Shown: positions 1-6,116 of the stretch, piece after piece | How the letters are laid out: each line of letters opens with the position of its first letter | How positions within the stretch are numbered: the first letter of the stretch is position 1 | The notes under the pieces: generated by a model | What the model was told of the DNA's origin: nothing | Seen by the model: only the letters and a program-made list of their open reading frames with translations | Database searches by the model: none | Position numbers and translations under genes: made by a program | From: Bacteroidota bacterium | Lineage (GTDB): Bacteria > Bacteroidota > Bacteroidia > Bacteroidales > VadinHA17 | DNA: 6,116 nucleotides | Direction: 5' to 3' | Assembly: GCA_012838685.1 (NCBI GenBank) | Contig: DUOU01000112.1 | Coordinates: forward strand, 1 to 6,116

Positions 1-12
1 ATTTAGAGAAAT

Positions 13-1365
13 ATGACCAAGAATATTGGATTAAAGAGGGGGTTTGACATAAAGATCAAGGGTAACGCGGAAAAGCTTTTTGTAGGCAGGTTATCCTCCT
101 CCAGATATGGGGTCAAGCCTGTAGATTTTCCCGGATTGGAGCCAAAAATGGTCGCCAAATTGGGCGACGAAGTCAAAGTGGGCTCCCCGCTTTTCCACGA
201 CAAAAAACGTCCCTCGGTTATCTTCGCCTCCCCGGTAAGCGGGAAAGTGGTGGAGATTCGCAGAGGCGAAAGACGCAGGATACTGGAGGTAGTGGTCGAA
301 AAAGAGGGAGATCTGGCGATAGATTTTGTCGCTTCGGAGCCTGAAAAGTTAAGCCGGGAGGAGATTATATCCAAGTTGACCCTCTCGGGCCTCTGGCCCG
401 CGATCAGACAGCGGCCGTACCATATTGTCGCCAATCCCGATGATGCCCCCAAGGCTATTTTTATCTCCGGATTCGATACGGCTCCCTTGGCGGCCGACAG
501 TGACTTTATCATGGCCAATTCATCGGCCCCATTATTTTACAAAGGGTTGTCGGCGCTCAGTAAACTGACAACGGGCAGGGTTAATCTCGTACTTAACGGG
601 GCAAAGGAGCCATTGCCTGTTTTTAAGGATGCTGTCGGCGTTGATATCTATTATGTCACAGGCCCACATCCCGCCGGCAACGTCGGCGTTCATATCCATC
701 ATATTGATCCCTTGAACAAGGGAGAGGTTGTGTGGACAGTCAATCTGCAGGATGTGATCGCGATTGGCCGGTTGTTCTATGAAGGGGTTTACAGGCCCGA
801 AAGAGTCATTGCCCTTGCCGGTTCCGAAGTCGTTAAATCGGGATACTACTCCGCCCTGGCCGGAGTCTCTGTTGAACAGGCGATGGTCAACAACCTGAAA
901 ACCGACAATGTCAGGGTGATCAGCGGAAATGTTCTTACCGGCACAAAGATCGAATATGATGGTTTTCTTGGGTTTTACGATTCCCAGATTACAGTGATTC
1001 CCGAGGGAAACTATTACGAGATGTTTGGCTGGGCAAAGCCGGGCTTCAAAAAATATACCTTTTCCAGGACATTTTTATCGGCGTTTCTGCCCGGAAAATC
1101 GTACCGGCTCGATACCAATTTCCATGGGGAGGAGCGGCCTTTCGTGATGACAGGTAACTACGAGAAGGTGGTTCCCATGGATATTTATCCGATGTATCTT
1201 TTCAAGGCCATTCTCGCCCGCGATATTGATATGATGGAGCAGTTGGGGATATATGAGGTGGCGGAAGAGGATTTCGCTCTCTGTGAGTTTATATGTCCGT
1301 CGAAGATAGGGATACAATCGATAATACGAGACGGATTGAGCCTGATGGTGAAGGAGATGAGCTGA
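13..1365 (+). CDS. nqrA: Na+-translocating NADH:quinone oxidoreductase subunit A
   Basis: This is subunit A of Na+-NQR, a peripheral cytoplasmic subunit that sits on NqrB and contributes to the ubiquinone/menaquinone reaction site. The 450-residue product is close to the usual length of about 446-450. The N-terminal part has a biotinyl-lipoyl-like/RnfC-related region with FASPVSGKV near residues 72-80 and RRGERRRILEVVVE just after it. The family signature GPHPAGNVGVHIHHI lies at about residues 217-231, followed by NKGEVVWTVN. The C-terminus carries PMDIYP and EDFALCEFICPSK, as in other NqrA proteins. The ATG at 13 gives the expected start (MTKNIGLKRGFDI). It has only a weak purine stretch (agagaa) ahead of it. 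Twelve bases precede it, so the promoter is not visible. nqrB starts 24 bases downstream. No disruption is seen. Function is known for the family; the identity is read from sequence similarity. Confidence 0.97.
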   Translation: MTKNIGLKRGFDIKIKGNAEKLFVGRLSSSRYGVKPVDFPGLEPKMVAKLGDEVKVGSPLFHDKKRPSVIFASPVSGKVVEIRRGERRRILEVVVEKEGDLAIDFVASEPEKLSREEIISKLTLSGLWPAIRQRPYHIVANPDDAPKAIFISGFDTAPLAADSDFIMANSSAPLFYKGLSALSKLTTGRVNLVLNGAKEPLPVFKDAVGVDIYYVTGPHPAGNVGVHIHHIDPLNKGEVVWTVNLQDVIAIGRLFYEGVYRPERVIALAGSEVVKSGYYSALAGVSVEQAMVNNLKTDNVRVISGNVLTGTKIEYDGFLGFYDSQITVIPEGNYYEMFGWAKPGFKKYTFSRTFLSAFLPGKSYRLDTNFHGEERPFVMTGNYEKVVPMDIYPMYLFKAILARDIDMMEQLGIYEVAEEDFALCEFICPSKIGIQSIIRDGLSLMVKEMS

Positions 1366-1389
1366 TTTTTGGAGATATTTTAATCGATA

Positions 1390-2562
1390 ATGAGTATGTC
1401 GTTGAGAGATAAAGTTGACAAGATAAAACCCCATTTCATGCCGGGGGGCAGATTCGCCAGACTCCGATCGGTTTTTCAGGGTTTTGACTCTTTTCTGTTC
1501 GTTCCTGACAGGGTGACCTTCAAGGGGTCGCATATAAGGGACAGTATAGACTTGAAAAGGGTGATGATAATTGTCGTTTTGGCTCTTGTTCCCGCATTGC
1601 TTTTCGGGATGTACAACACAGGATTACAACATTTCAGGTCCATTGGTGTGGATCCACTGTTCTGGCAGGCCTTTTGGTTCGGGTTCCTTAAAGTATTGCC
1701 CCTGATCATTGTGAGTTACCTGGTGGGGCTGGGCATAGAGTTTGTCTCCGCCCAGATAAAGGGTCATGAGATTTACGAAGGTTATCTGGTGACCGGCATG
1801 ATTATCCCATTGATTGTGCCGATCGACATTCCACTGTGGATGCTCGCTCTGGCTATCGCTTTTTCGGTGATTCTTGGCAAAGAGATATTTGGCGGAACCG
1901 GCATGAATATTTTCAACCCAGCGTTGCTAACCCGTGCCTTTCTCTTTTTTAGTTATCCCAAATGGATGAGCGGAAATGAGGTGTGGATAGAAGGGATGGT
2001 GAAGGGGGCCGGAATTGTGGACGGTTTCTCCGGAGCAACCCCCCTGGCATATGCCGCTGCGGGTGAGATAAGCAAAATTCCCTCAATATTTGAGATGTTT
2101 ATAGGCACAATACCCGGTTCTGTTGGCGAGACATCCGTGTTAATGATACTTTTGGGCGCCGCGATACTGATAGTTACCGGTGTTGGTAGCTGGAAAATCA
2201 TGGTAAGCGTATTCGCCGGCGGCGCATTTATGGGCATTCTGTTGAATATGTTCTCCGTTAATGACTATATGGCTCTGCCGTTCTATTACCATTTTGTGAT
2301 GGGAGGCTTCGCTTTCGGAGCCGTATTTATGGCCACCGATCCCGTGACCGCGGCGCAAACGGAAAAAGGTAAATGGATATATGGATTTTTGATCGGACTG
2401 TTTTCGATCCTCTTTAGAGTACTCAATCCCGCCTATCCTGAAGGGGTGATGCTCGCGATACTGATGATGAACCTTTTCGCCCCGCTGATCGATCATTATG
2501 TTGTCCAGGCCAACATAAGAAGGAGAATGAGGAGGGCGGTGCCCACCGGGGCAGGACAATAA
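1390..2562 (+). CDS. nqrB: Na+-translocating NADH:quinone oxidoreductase subunit B (FMN-bearing membrane subunit)
   Basis: This large integral membrane subunit carries a covalent FMN and takes part in Na+ translocation and quinone reduction. The 390-residue product has an amphipathic N-terminus (DKVDKIKPHF) followed by roughly ten hydrophobic segments starting near residue 57. The flavinylation site is DGFSGATPLA, with the acceptor threonine at residue 217 (codon 2038-2040). Other family blocks are GKEIFGGTGMNIFNPALL, ATDPVTAAQTEKGKWIYGF and NPAYPEGVMLAI. The tail is rich in Arg (RRRMRR). ATG 1390 is chosen; ATG 1396, two codons on, is an equally plausible start. A GGAG at 1371-1374 lies 15 bases upstream, longer than ideal for a Shine-Dalgarno site. 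The gene is related to rnfD, but its length, SGAT site and neighbours mark it as nqrB. FMN attachment would depend on the ApbE encoded at the end of the operon. Confidence 0.97.
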   Translation: MSMSLRDKVDKIKPHFMPGGRFARLRSVFQGFDSFLFVPDRVTFKGSHIRDSIDLKRVMIIVVLALVPALLFGMYNTGLQHFRSIGVDPLFWQAFWFGFLKVLPLIIVSYLVGLGIEFVSAQIKGHEIYEGYLVTGMIIPLIVPIDIPLWMLALAIAFSVILGKEIFGGTGMNIFNPALLTRAFLFFSYPKWMSGNEVWIEGMVKGAGIVDGFSGATPLAYAAAGEISKIPSIFEMFIGTIPGSVGETSVLMILLGAAILIVTGVGSWKIMVSVFAGGAFMGILLNMFSVNDYMALPFYYHFVMGGFAFGAVFMATDPVTAAQTEKGKWIYGFLIGLFSILFRVLNPAYPEGVMLAILMMNLFAPLIDHYVVQANIRRRMRRAVPTGAGQ

Positions 2563-2599
2563 TGGGGGATAAAGTTAAACGAAGAAACACGCTAAGAAT

Positions 2600-3307
2600 A
2601 TGAAAGATTTCAGTAACCGGTATATTTTCACCTTCGCTGTGGTCATGGTGGCCATAGTGGCCGTGATTCTGTCGTTGGCGGCCACTCTTTTAAGACCCGC
2701 GCAAGAGAGAAATTATGAGGTTGAAAAGAAGAAGAGCATGCTCGAATCGATCGGTCTGTTCGCCGAAAGGGAAGATGTTACCGCCATGTACGATAAACAT
2801 ATCAGGGAGAGTTTTGTGGTCGATCTTTCCGGTAATATTATAACAGGGGTCGATGCTTTTGATGTAGATCTGGGCAAAGAGCTTAAGAAGAAGGAGAACG
2901 ATATTCGTCTTCCCGTTTTCAAGGCTGTGACGGAGAGCGACGAAGATGTGATAATCGTTCCTGTCTCGGGTACCGGGTTATGGGGGCCTATCTGGGGGTA
3001 TATCGCCCTAAAAAGCGATATGAACACTATCTTCGGTGTGACGTATGACCATCAGGGAGAGACACCCGGACTGGGAGCGGAGATCAATGAAACATTCTTT
3101 GAATCACGGTTCAGCGGCAAAAAACTGTTTAAAGGAGACACTTTTGTCTCGATAAGTCTTGTAAAGACAGGTGCCGACCCCTCCGATCAGTATGCCGTGG
3201 ACGCCATTTCAGGGGGAACAATTACAAGCAGGGGTCTGGAGGCCATGCTCAAAGATTGCCTGGGTTTTTACGAACCTTTCCTTAAATCCAATATGGAGAG
3301 ACAATAA
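2600..3307 (+). CDS. nqrC: Na+-translocating NADH:quinone oxidoreductase subunit C (covalent FMN)
   Basis: NqrC is anchored by one N-terminal transmembrane helix (about residues 9-31). Its FMN-binding domain faces the periplasm and passes electrons towards NqrB. The 235-residue product is slightly shorter than the Vibrio protein. Visible family blocks are GTGLWGPIWGYIAL, then YDHQGETPGLGAEI, then the FMN attachment motif VDAISGGTITS, with the acceptor threonine at residue 207 (codon 3218-3220). The site reads SGGT rather than the SGAT seen in Vibrio; I recall SGGT as usual in Bacteroidota-type NqrC, so this is a lineage variant, not damage. ATG 2600 gives the expected short N-terminus before the helix. 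No clear Shine-Dalgarno site is visible in the 37-base gap after nqrB. nqrD begins 10 bases after its stop. Confidence 0.96.
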   Translation: MKDFSNRYIFTFAVVMVAIVAVILSLAATLLRPAQERNYEVEKKKSMLESIGLFAEREDVTAMYDKHIRESFVVDLSGNIITGVDAFDVDLGKELKKKENDIRLPVFKAVTESDEDVIIVPVSGTGLWGPIWGYIALKSDMNTIFGVTYDHQGETPGLGAEINETFFESRFSGKKLFKGDTFVSISLVKTGADPSDQYAVDAISGGTITSRGLEAMLKDCLGFYEPFLKSNMERQ

Positions 3308-3317
3308 CAATGTGACT

Positions 3318-3968
3318 ATGGAAAAAGAACCTGTTTTTTCGCCAAAAAGGCTGAAGATGATTACCGAACCGCTGGGAAAAAATAACCCGATAACGGTCCA
3401 GGTGCTGGGGGTATGTTCGGCCCTTGCCGTTACCGCCAAATTAAAACCGGCCCTGGTAATGGCATTTTCCGTGACAGTGATAGTCGCCGTATCAAATCTT
3501 ATCATTTCGCTGATGAGAAAATCAATTCCGGGAAGGATCAGGATAATTGTCCAACTGACGGTGATAGCCACGTTGGTCATATTGGTTGACCAGTTTTTGA
3601 AAGCTTATGCCTTTGATGTCAGCAAACAGCTATCCGTTTTTGTGGGTCTGATAATCACCAACTGTATATTGATGGGACGTTTGGAAGCATTTGCCCTATC
3701 TAACGGACCCTGGGAATCTTTTCTCGACGGTATCGGAAACGGGGCGGGTTACGGGATTATACTGGTAATTGTGGCGTTCTTCCGCGAACTGTTGGGATCG
3801 GGAACGGTTTTCGGTTACCCGGTTATAGAGAAACTGGGGCTATACAGTATCGGTTATGAAAACAATGGACTTATGATTCTCCCTCCCATGGCGCTTATAA
3901 TTCTGGGTATCATAATATGGATACAGCGCAGCAGGGACAAGAGTCTGTTGGAGGAGGATAAACAGTAA
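3318..3968 (+). CDS. nqrD: Na+-translocating NADH:quinone oxidoreductase subunit D
   Basis: NqrD is a small membrane subunit that pairs with NqrE in an inverted-topology dimer. Together their cysteines hold an iron-sulfur/iron centre between NqrF and NqrC. The 216-residue product is normal in length and has about six hydrophobic segments. The cysteine in GVCSALAVT is residue 33 and the one in TNCILMGR is residue 116. Their spacing of 83 matches the Vibrio pair as I remember it (29 and 112). Other family blocks are NNPITVQVLG, DVSKQLSVFVGLI, DGIGNGAGYG and FFRELLGSG. The reading frame stays open upstream into nqrC, back to 3171, but those upstream residues (MPTPPISM and so on) are not NqrD-like. 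ATG 3318 gives the family N-terminus. A GGAG at 3295-3298 is about 19 bases away, too far to be a convincing ribosome site. The gene is homologous to rnfE; its context decides for nqrD. Confidence 0.96.
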   Translation: MEKEPVFSPKRLKMITEPLGKNNPITVQVLGVCSALAVTAKLKPALVMAFSVTVIVAVSNLIISLMRKSIPGRIRIIVQLTVIATLVILVDQFLKAYAFDVSKQLSVFVGLIITNCILMGRLEAFALSNGPWESFLDGIGNGAGYGIILVIVAFFRELLGSGTVFGYPVIEKLGLYSIGYENNGLMILPPMALIILGIIIWIQRSRDKSLLEEDKQ

Positions 3969-3980
3969 TATTCGGAAAAA

Positions 3981-4598
3981 ATGGAAAACTTGCTCAACAT
4001 ACTTATAAGGTCGATTTTCGTGGACAATATGGTCTTCTCCTTTTTTCTGGGCATGTGCTCTTATCTTGCCGTGTCAAAGACCGTGAAGACCTCTATGGGA
4101 CTGGGTATAGCCGTAGTTTTTGTTCTTTTGATAACGGTGCCGGTAAATTATTTGATAGACAACTACATATTGAAAGAGGGGGCCCTGGTATGGCTTGGAG
4201 AGGGGTTCGCCGACCTGGACCTCAGTTTTTTGTCGTTTATAATTTTTATCGCCGTTATAGCGGCGATTGTCCAGCTTGTGGAGATGATAATCGAAAAAAC
4301 ATCCCCATCCCTGTACAACTCCCTGGGAATATTCCTGCCACTGATAGCGGTAAACTGCGCGATTATGGGCGCATCACTGTTTATGCAGGAGAGAGAGTAC
4401 GCGAATGTCGCCGAAGCTACCGTTTTCGGGTTAGGTTCCGGTATCGGCTGGCTTTTGGCCATCGTCGGTATCGCCGCCATCCGCGAAAAGATGAAATACA
4501 GCCATGTTCCGGATCCTCTGAAGGGATTGGGTATCACCTTTATTTTGACCGGTCTTATGGCGTTGGCGTTTATGGGATTTATGGGTATCAATCTTTAA
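3981..4598 (+). CDS. nqrE: Na+-translocating NADH:quinone oxidoreductase subunit E
   Basis: NqrE is the membrane partner of NqrD, with six hydrophobic segments and two conserved cysteines for the shared intramembrane iron centre. The 205-residue product begins MENLLNILIRSIFVDNM and carries FFLGMCSYLAVSK (Cys26) and LIAVNCAIMG (Cys126). It continues with GLGSGIGWLLAIV, AAIREKMKYSHVP and GLGITFI, all family blocks. The loop before DLSFLSF is about six residues longer than in Vibrio, which makes the cysteine spacing 100 rather than 94. I recall the longer loop from Bacteroidota-type NqrE, so I read it as a lineage trait. The start is ATG 3981, 12 bases after the nqrD stop. Only a weak purine run (ggaaaaa) lies directly ahead of it. 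The gene is homologous to rnfA, and its place between nqrD and nqrF settles the name. Confidence 0.96.
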   Translation: MENLLNILIRSIFVDNMVFSFFLGMCSYLAVSKTVKTSMGLGIAVVFVLLITVPVNYLIDNYILKEGALVWLGEGFADLDLSFLSFIIFIAVIAAIVQLVEMIIEKTSPSLYNSLGIFLPLIAVNCAIMGASLFMQEREYANVAEATVFGLGSGIGWLLAIVGIAAIREKMKYSHVPDPLKGLGITFILTGLMALAFMGFMGINL

Positions 4599-4611
4599 TG
4601 GATAATTGGGT

Positions 4612-4953
4612 ATGACTTTAATGGCCTCTATAACTCTGACCACTGTGATGGGACTGGCGGTTTTTATGTTCATAATGATGCTGCTTGTAGCGGTACTTCT
4701 GATCGCGAGAGCGAAGCTGGTTCCACAGGGCGAAGTTAAGATAACGATAAACGAAGATAAAGAGCTGACCGTTTCACCGGGTTCAACATTGTTGTCAACC
4801 CTTCATTCACAGGGCATTTATCTTTCCTCGGCCTGCGGTGGCGGTGGAACGTGCGGTATGTGCAAATGCCAGGTAGTTGAGGGGGGCGGTTCCATTCTTC
4901 CCACTGAAAAGGGATTTTTTACCAGGAAAGAGCAAAACGACAACTGGCGTTAG
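4612..4953 (+). CDS. nqrF: 5' fragment of nqrF: membrane helix plus incomplete 2Fe-2S domain
   Basis: If TAG 4951-4953 terminates translation, this 113-residue piece is made. It holds the membrane anchor (about residues 11-32, ending ARAKLVP) and most of the ferredoxin fold, with the cysteine cluster CGGGGTCGMC at 75-84. It stops just after DNWR, so the fourth ligand (Cys116 of the full frame) is missing. It could not be expected to hold a normal 2Fe-2S cluster and has no FAD or NADH domain. Whether this product exists depends on whether the TAG is real and unsuppressed. Confidence 0.5.
   Translation: MTLMASITLTTVMGLAVFMFIMMLLVAVLLIARAKLVPQGEVKITINEDKELTVSPGSTLLSTLHSQGIYLSSACGGGGTCGMCKCQVVEGGGSILPTEKGFFTRKEQNDNWR
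4951..4953 (+). other. In-frame amber codon (TAG) inside nqrF
   Basis: The TAG sits between CGT (Arg) and GGG-TGT (Gly-Cys) in the nqrF frame. Sequence before it (DNWR) and after it (GCQVKVRQP) is continuous, normal NqrF sequence, and the family has leucine at this place. One base change from TTG gives TAG. The base after the stop is G. No indel is needed to join the two sides. I see no strong hairpin just downstream that would point to a programmed recoding signal. Confidence 0.95.
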
Positions 4954-4980
4954 GGGTGTCAGGTCAAGGTACGCCAACCG

Positions 4981-5868
4981 ATGAGGATACTGCTGCCCGA
5001 ATCTATTCTGGGGGTCAGAAAATGGGAGTGCGAGGTGCTCTCCAACCGCAATGTCGCCACCTTTATCAAGGAGTTTGTGGTAAAACTGCCCGATGGCGAG
5101 GATATGGACTTCATTCCGGGCGGGTATATCCAGATCGACGTTCCGAAATATGATATCGCCTTCAGCGATTTCGACATAGAGCAGGAGTTTAGAGACGAAT
5201 GGGACAGGTATAAAATGTGGGATCTAAGGGTAAAAAACAGGGAAGAGACCTTTCGTGCCTATTCCATGGCAAATTATCCGGCGGAGAAGAATCTTATCAA
5301 ACTGAACATCAGGATCGCCACACCTCCCATGAACAGGGATAAAAGCGGTTTTATGAAAGTTCCTCCCGGAATATGCTCTTCATATATTTTCTCGCTCAAG
5401 CCGGGAGATAAGATAACCATATCCGGACCTTACGGGGAGTTCCATATCAAGGATACCGACAACGAAATGGTTTACATTGGCGGAGGTGTTGGAATGGCCC
5501 CCTTGCGTTCCCATATCTTCCATCTGTTCCATACATTGAAAACAGGGCGTAAAGTATCTTATTGGTACGGCGCGAGGTCGCTTCAAGAGGTTTTTTATGC
5601 CGATGATTTCGCGGCAATTGAACGTAAATTTCCAAACTTCAGCTTCAATCTGGCGCTCTCCGAACCAAAACCCGAAGATAATTGGAAAGGATTGACAGGT
5701 TTTGTTCATAAAGTGTTGCACGATAATTATCTTAGCGGCCATGAAGCTCCCGAAGAGATTGAGTACTATTTTTGCGGGCCCCCCGCGATGAACGATGCCG
5801 TTGTTGGGTTGCTCGACAGTCTCGGTGTTCCGGAGGAGAACGTGATGTACGACGATTTTGGGATTTGA
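4981..5868 (+). CDS. nqrF: 3' fragment of nqrF: FAD and NADH-binding reductase domains
   Basis: This is the part of the nqrF frame from the first ATG after the TAG, 295 residues (MRILLPESILGVRKWEC onward). It contains the complete flavin reductase module: GGYIQIDVP, RAYSMANYP for FAD, KPGDKITISGPYGEF, GGGVGMAPLRSH for NADH, SYWYGARS, FCGPPAMN with the hydride-transfer-region cysteine, and the C-terminal DDFG motif. An AAGG at 4966-4969, 11 bases before the ATG, is a possible but weak ribosome site; it also lies in conserved coding sequence, so it may be chance. The fragment lacks the membrane helix and every cluster cysteine. In an intact gene this ATG is simply codon 124, an internal methionine. 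Confidence 0.5.
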   Translation: MRILLPESILGVRKWECEVLSNRNVATFIKEFVVKLPDGEDMDFIPGGYIQIDVPKYDIAFSDFDIEQEFRDEWDRYKMWDLRVKNREETFRAYSMANYPAEKNLIKLNIRIATPPMNRDKSGFMKVPPGICSSYIFSLKPGDKITISGPYGEFHIKDTDNEMVYIGGGVGMAPLRSHIFHLFHTLKTGRKVSYWYGARSLQEVFYADDFAAIERKFPNFSFNLALSEPKPEDNWKGLTGFVHKVLHDNYLSGHEAPEEIEYYFCGPPAMNDAVVGLLDSLGVPEENVMYDDFGI

Positions 5869-5901
5869 TGGGATGCGCGTAAAGAGTTTGATAAAAAAAT
5901 T

Positions 5902-6116
5902 ATGCAGATGAACAGAAATTTTGGTAAACTACTTCATTTCGTTGTTATAACTCTTGTGGCAGTTTCATGCGCGGCGCCACCGGAGTTTCTGACTTTCAGG
6001 GGTTTCGCGCAGGGCACGACATATAGCGTCATTTATGAGGATGTCGCCGGGATTGGCAACAAAGCTATGCGGGATACAGTGGAGTGGGTGTTGCGTGAAT
6101 TCGATATGTCCATGTC
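5902..6116 (+). CDS. apbE: ApbE-family FAD:protein FMN transferase, lipoprotein, 5' part only
   Basis: ApbE enzymes use FAD and Mg2+ to attach FMN to threonine in NqrB, NqrC and RnfG/D-type proteins. Only about 71 residues are inside the window; the frame is open to the edge. The N-terminus looks like a lipoprotein signal: MQMNRNFGKLLHF, a hydrophobic stretch, then LVAVSC with Cys23 (codon 5968-5970) as the likely lipidated residue. That would place the enzyme outside the inner membrane, where the NqrC domain lies. After it comes FRGFAQGTTYSVIYED, the typical ApbE opening, and a helix ending in REFDMSMS, matching the region before the family's 'S.y' motif. The start is ATG 5902, with ATG 5908 as an alternative. 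No clear ribosome site is visible. It lies 33 bases after nqrF with no terminator between, so it is probably the operon's seventh gene. The catalytic residues are outside the window. Confidence 0.88.
   Translation, partial: MQMNRNFGKLLHFVVITLVAVSCAAPPEFLTFRGFAQGTTYSVIYEDVAGIGNKAMRDTVEWVLREFDMSM

Larger units (their letters stand above)
4612..5868 (+). pseudogene. nqrF: nqrF, NADH-oxidising subunit F of Na+-NQR, interrupted by one in-frame TAG
   Basis: NqrF is the electron entry subunit: an N-terminal membrane helix, a 2Fe-2S ferredoxin domain, then an FAD domain and an NADH domain of the ferredoxin-reductase type. From ATG 4612 the span is 418 codons plus stop, close to the usual 405-420. 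The helix is about residues 11-32. Cluster cysteines are 75, 81, 84 and 116 (spacing 6, 3, 32, as in Vibrio). FAD motif RAYS is 215-218, NADH motif GGGVGMAPLRSH is 290-301, FCGPP has Cys388, and the C-terminus is DDFGI. Codon 114 (4951-4953) is TAG where the family has leucine (DNWR-L-GC). There is no frameshift and no other damage. The start could instead be TTG 4606 or ATG 4621; ATG 4621 best fits the Vibrio length. Labelled pseudogene only because of the stop. Sequencing error or stop suppression would restore a normal gene, and an intact operon around it makes loss of function surprising. Confidence 0.85.

Noticed and set aside
1075..1533. Minus-strand open frame across the nqrA/nqrB junction
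   Set aside because: His- and Arg-rich composition typical of an antisense shadow; it overlaps two well-conserved genes. The same applies to the other minus-strand frames in the window.
2562..2603. Tiny open frame (MGDKVKRRNTLRI) between nqrB and nqrC
   Set aside because: Thirteen codons, overlaps the nqrB stop and the nqrC start in another frame, and has no supporting signal; probably chance.
3209..3226. SGGT instead of SGAT at the NqrC flavinylation site, considered as a defect
   Set aside because: The acceptor threonine is present and small residues are tolerated before it; I recall SGGTITS as common in Bacteroidota-type NqrC.
3171..3317. In-frame upstream extension of nqrD overlapping the end of nqrC (starting MPTPPISM)
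   Set aside because: The extra residues are an out-of-frame reading of nqrC's flavinylation region and do not resemble NqrD; ATG 3318 gives the family N-terminus and length.
3981..4598. nqrE/nqrD/nqrB as parts of an Rnf complex
   Set aside because: The genes are homologous to rnfA/E/D, but NqrA and NqrF are present and no RnfB or RnfC ferredoxin subunit is seen, so this is Na+-NQR.
4055..4615. 186-codon plus-strand open frame lying over nqrE
   Set aside because: It is rich in Arg and Gly with no recognisable domain and is fully covered by nqrE, whose family identity is clear; an alternate-frame shadow.
4598..4615. Five-codon frame (MDNWV) bridging nqrE and nqrF, its stop overlapping the nqrF ATG
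   Set aside because: Suggests translational coupling at first sight, but it is too short and unsupported, and the true nqrF start is uncertain.
4900..4960. Frameshift at the T-run near 4915-4920 as the cause of the nqrF break
   Set aside because: The frame on both sides of the T-run and of the TAG is the same and gives continuous NqrF sequence, so no indel is involved.

Overview
The window is one tightly packed plus-strand operon for the sodium-translocating NADH:quinone oxidoreductase (Na+-NQR): nqrA, nqrB, nqrC, nqrD, nqrE and nqrF, followed by the 5' end of an apbE-type FMN transferase gene cut off by the window edge. All assignments come from reading the translated sequences against remembered family sequences; no search was run.

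Layout: nqrA 13-1365, nqrB 1390-2562, nqrC 2600-3307, nqrD 3318-3968, nqrE 3981-4598, nqrF 4612-5868 (interrupted), apbE from 5902 past the end. Gaps are 10-37 bases with no visible terminator or promoter, so co-transcription is likely. Only 12 bases precede nqrA, so the operon promoter lies outside the window. No non-coding stretch approaches 300 bases, and I see no RNA gene, mobile element, CRISPR array or significant repeat.

How the parts work together: NqrF takes electrons from NADH (FAD, then a 2Fe-2S cluster). NqrD and NqrE hold an iron-sulfur/iron centre between conserved cysteines in the membrane. NqrC and NqrB carry FMN bound covalently to threonine. Electrons reach quinone at the NqrA/NqrB side while Na+ is exported. 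ApbE attaches the FMN to NqrB and NqrC, which explains its position at the end of the operon. The cofactor residues are present: NqrB Thr217 (SGAT), NqrC Thr207 (SGGT), NqrD Cys33/Cys116 and NqrE Cys26/Cys126.

The one real anomaly is in nqrF. An in-frame TAG at 4951-4953 replaces what is normally a leucine codon, two codons before the fourth cysteine ligand of the 2Fe-2S cluster. The frame is otherwise open and well conserved on both sides, and cysteine spacing is exactly normal if the TAG counts as one residue. This is a single-base nonsense change (TTG to TAG would suffice), not a frameshift. It could be a sequencing error, a recent inactivating mutation, or a suppressed or recoded amber codon.

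Organism: the protein wording (for example the NqrC SGGTITS flavinylation site, the NqrF GFFTRK and DNWR segments, the AQGTTYS stretch in ApbE and the longer NqrE loop) resembles Bacteroidota and related FCB-group bacteria more than Vibrio. Shine-Dalgarno signals are weak or absent before most genes, which fits that group. This is inference of moderate strength. I found no undescribed system here.
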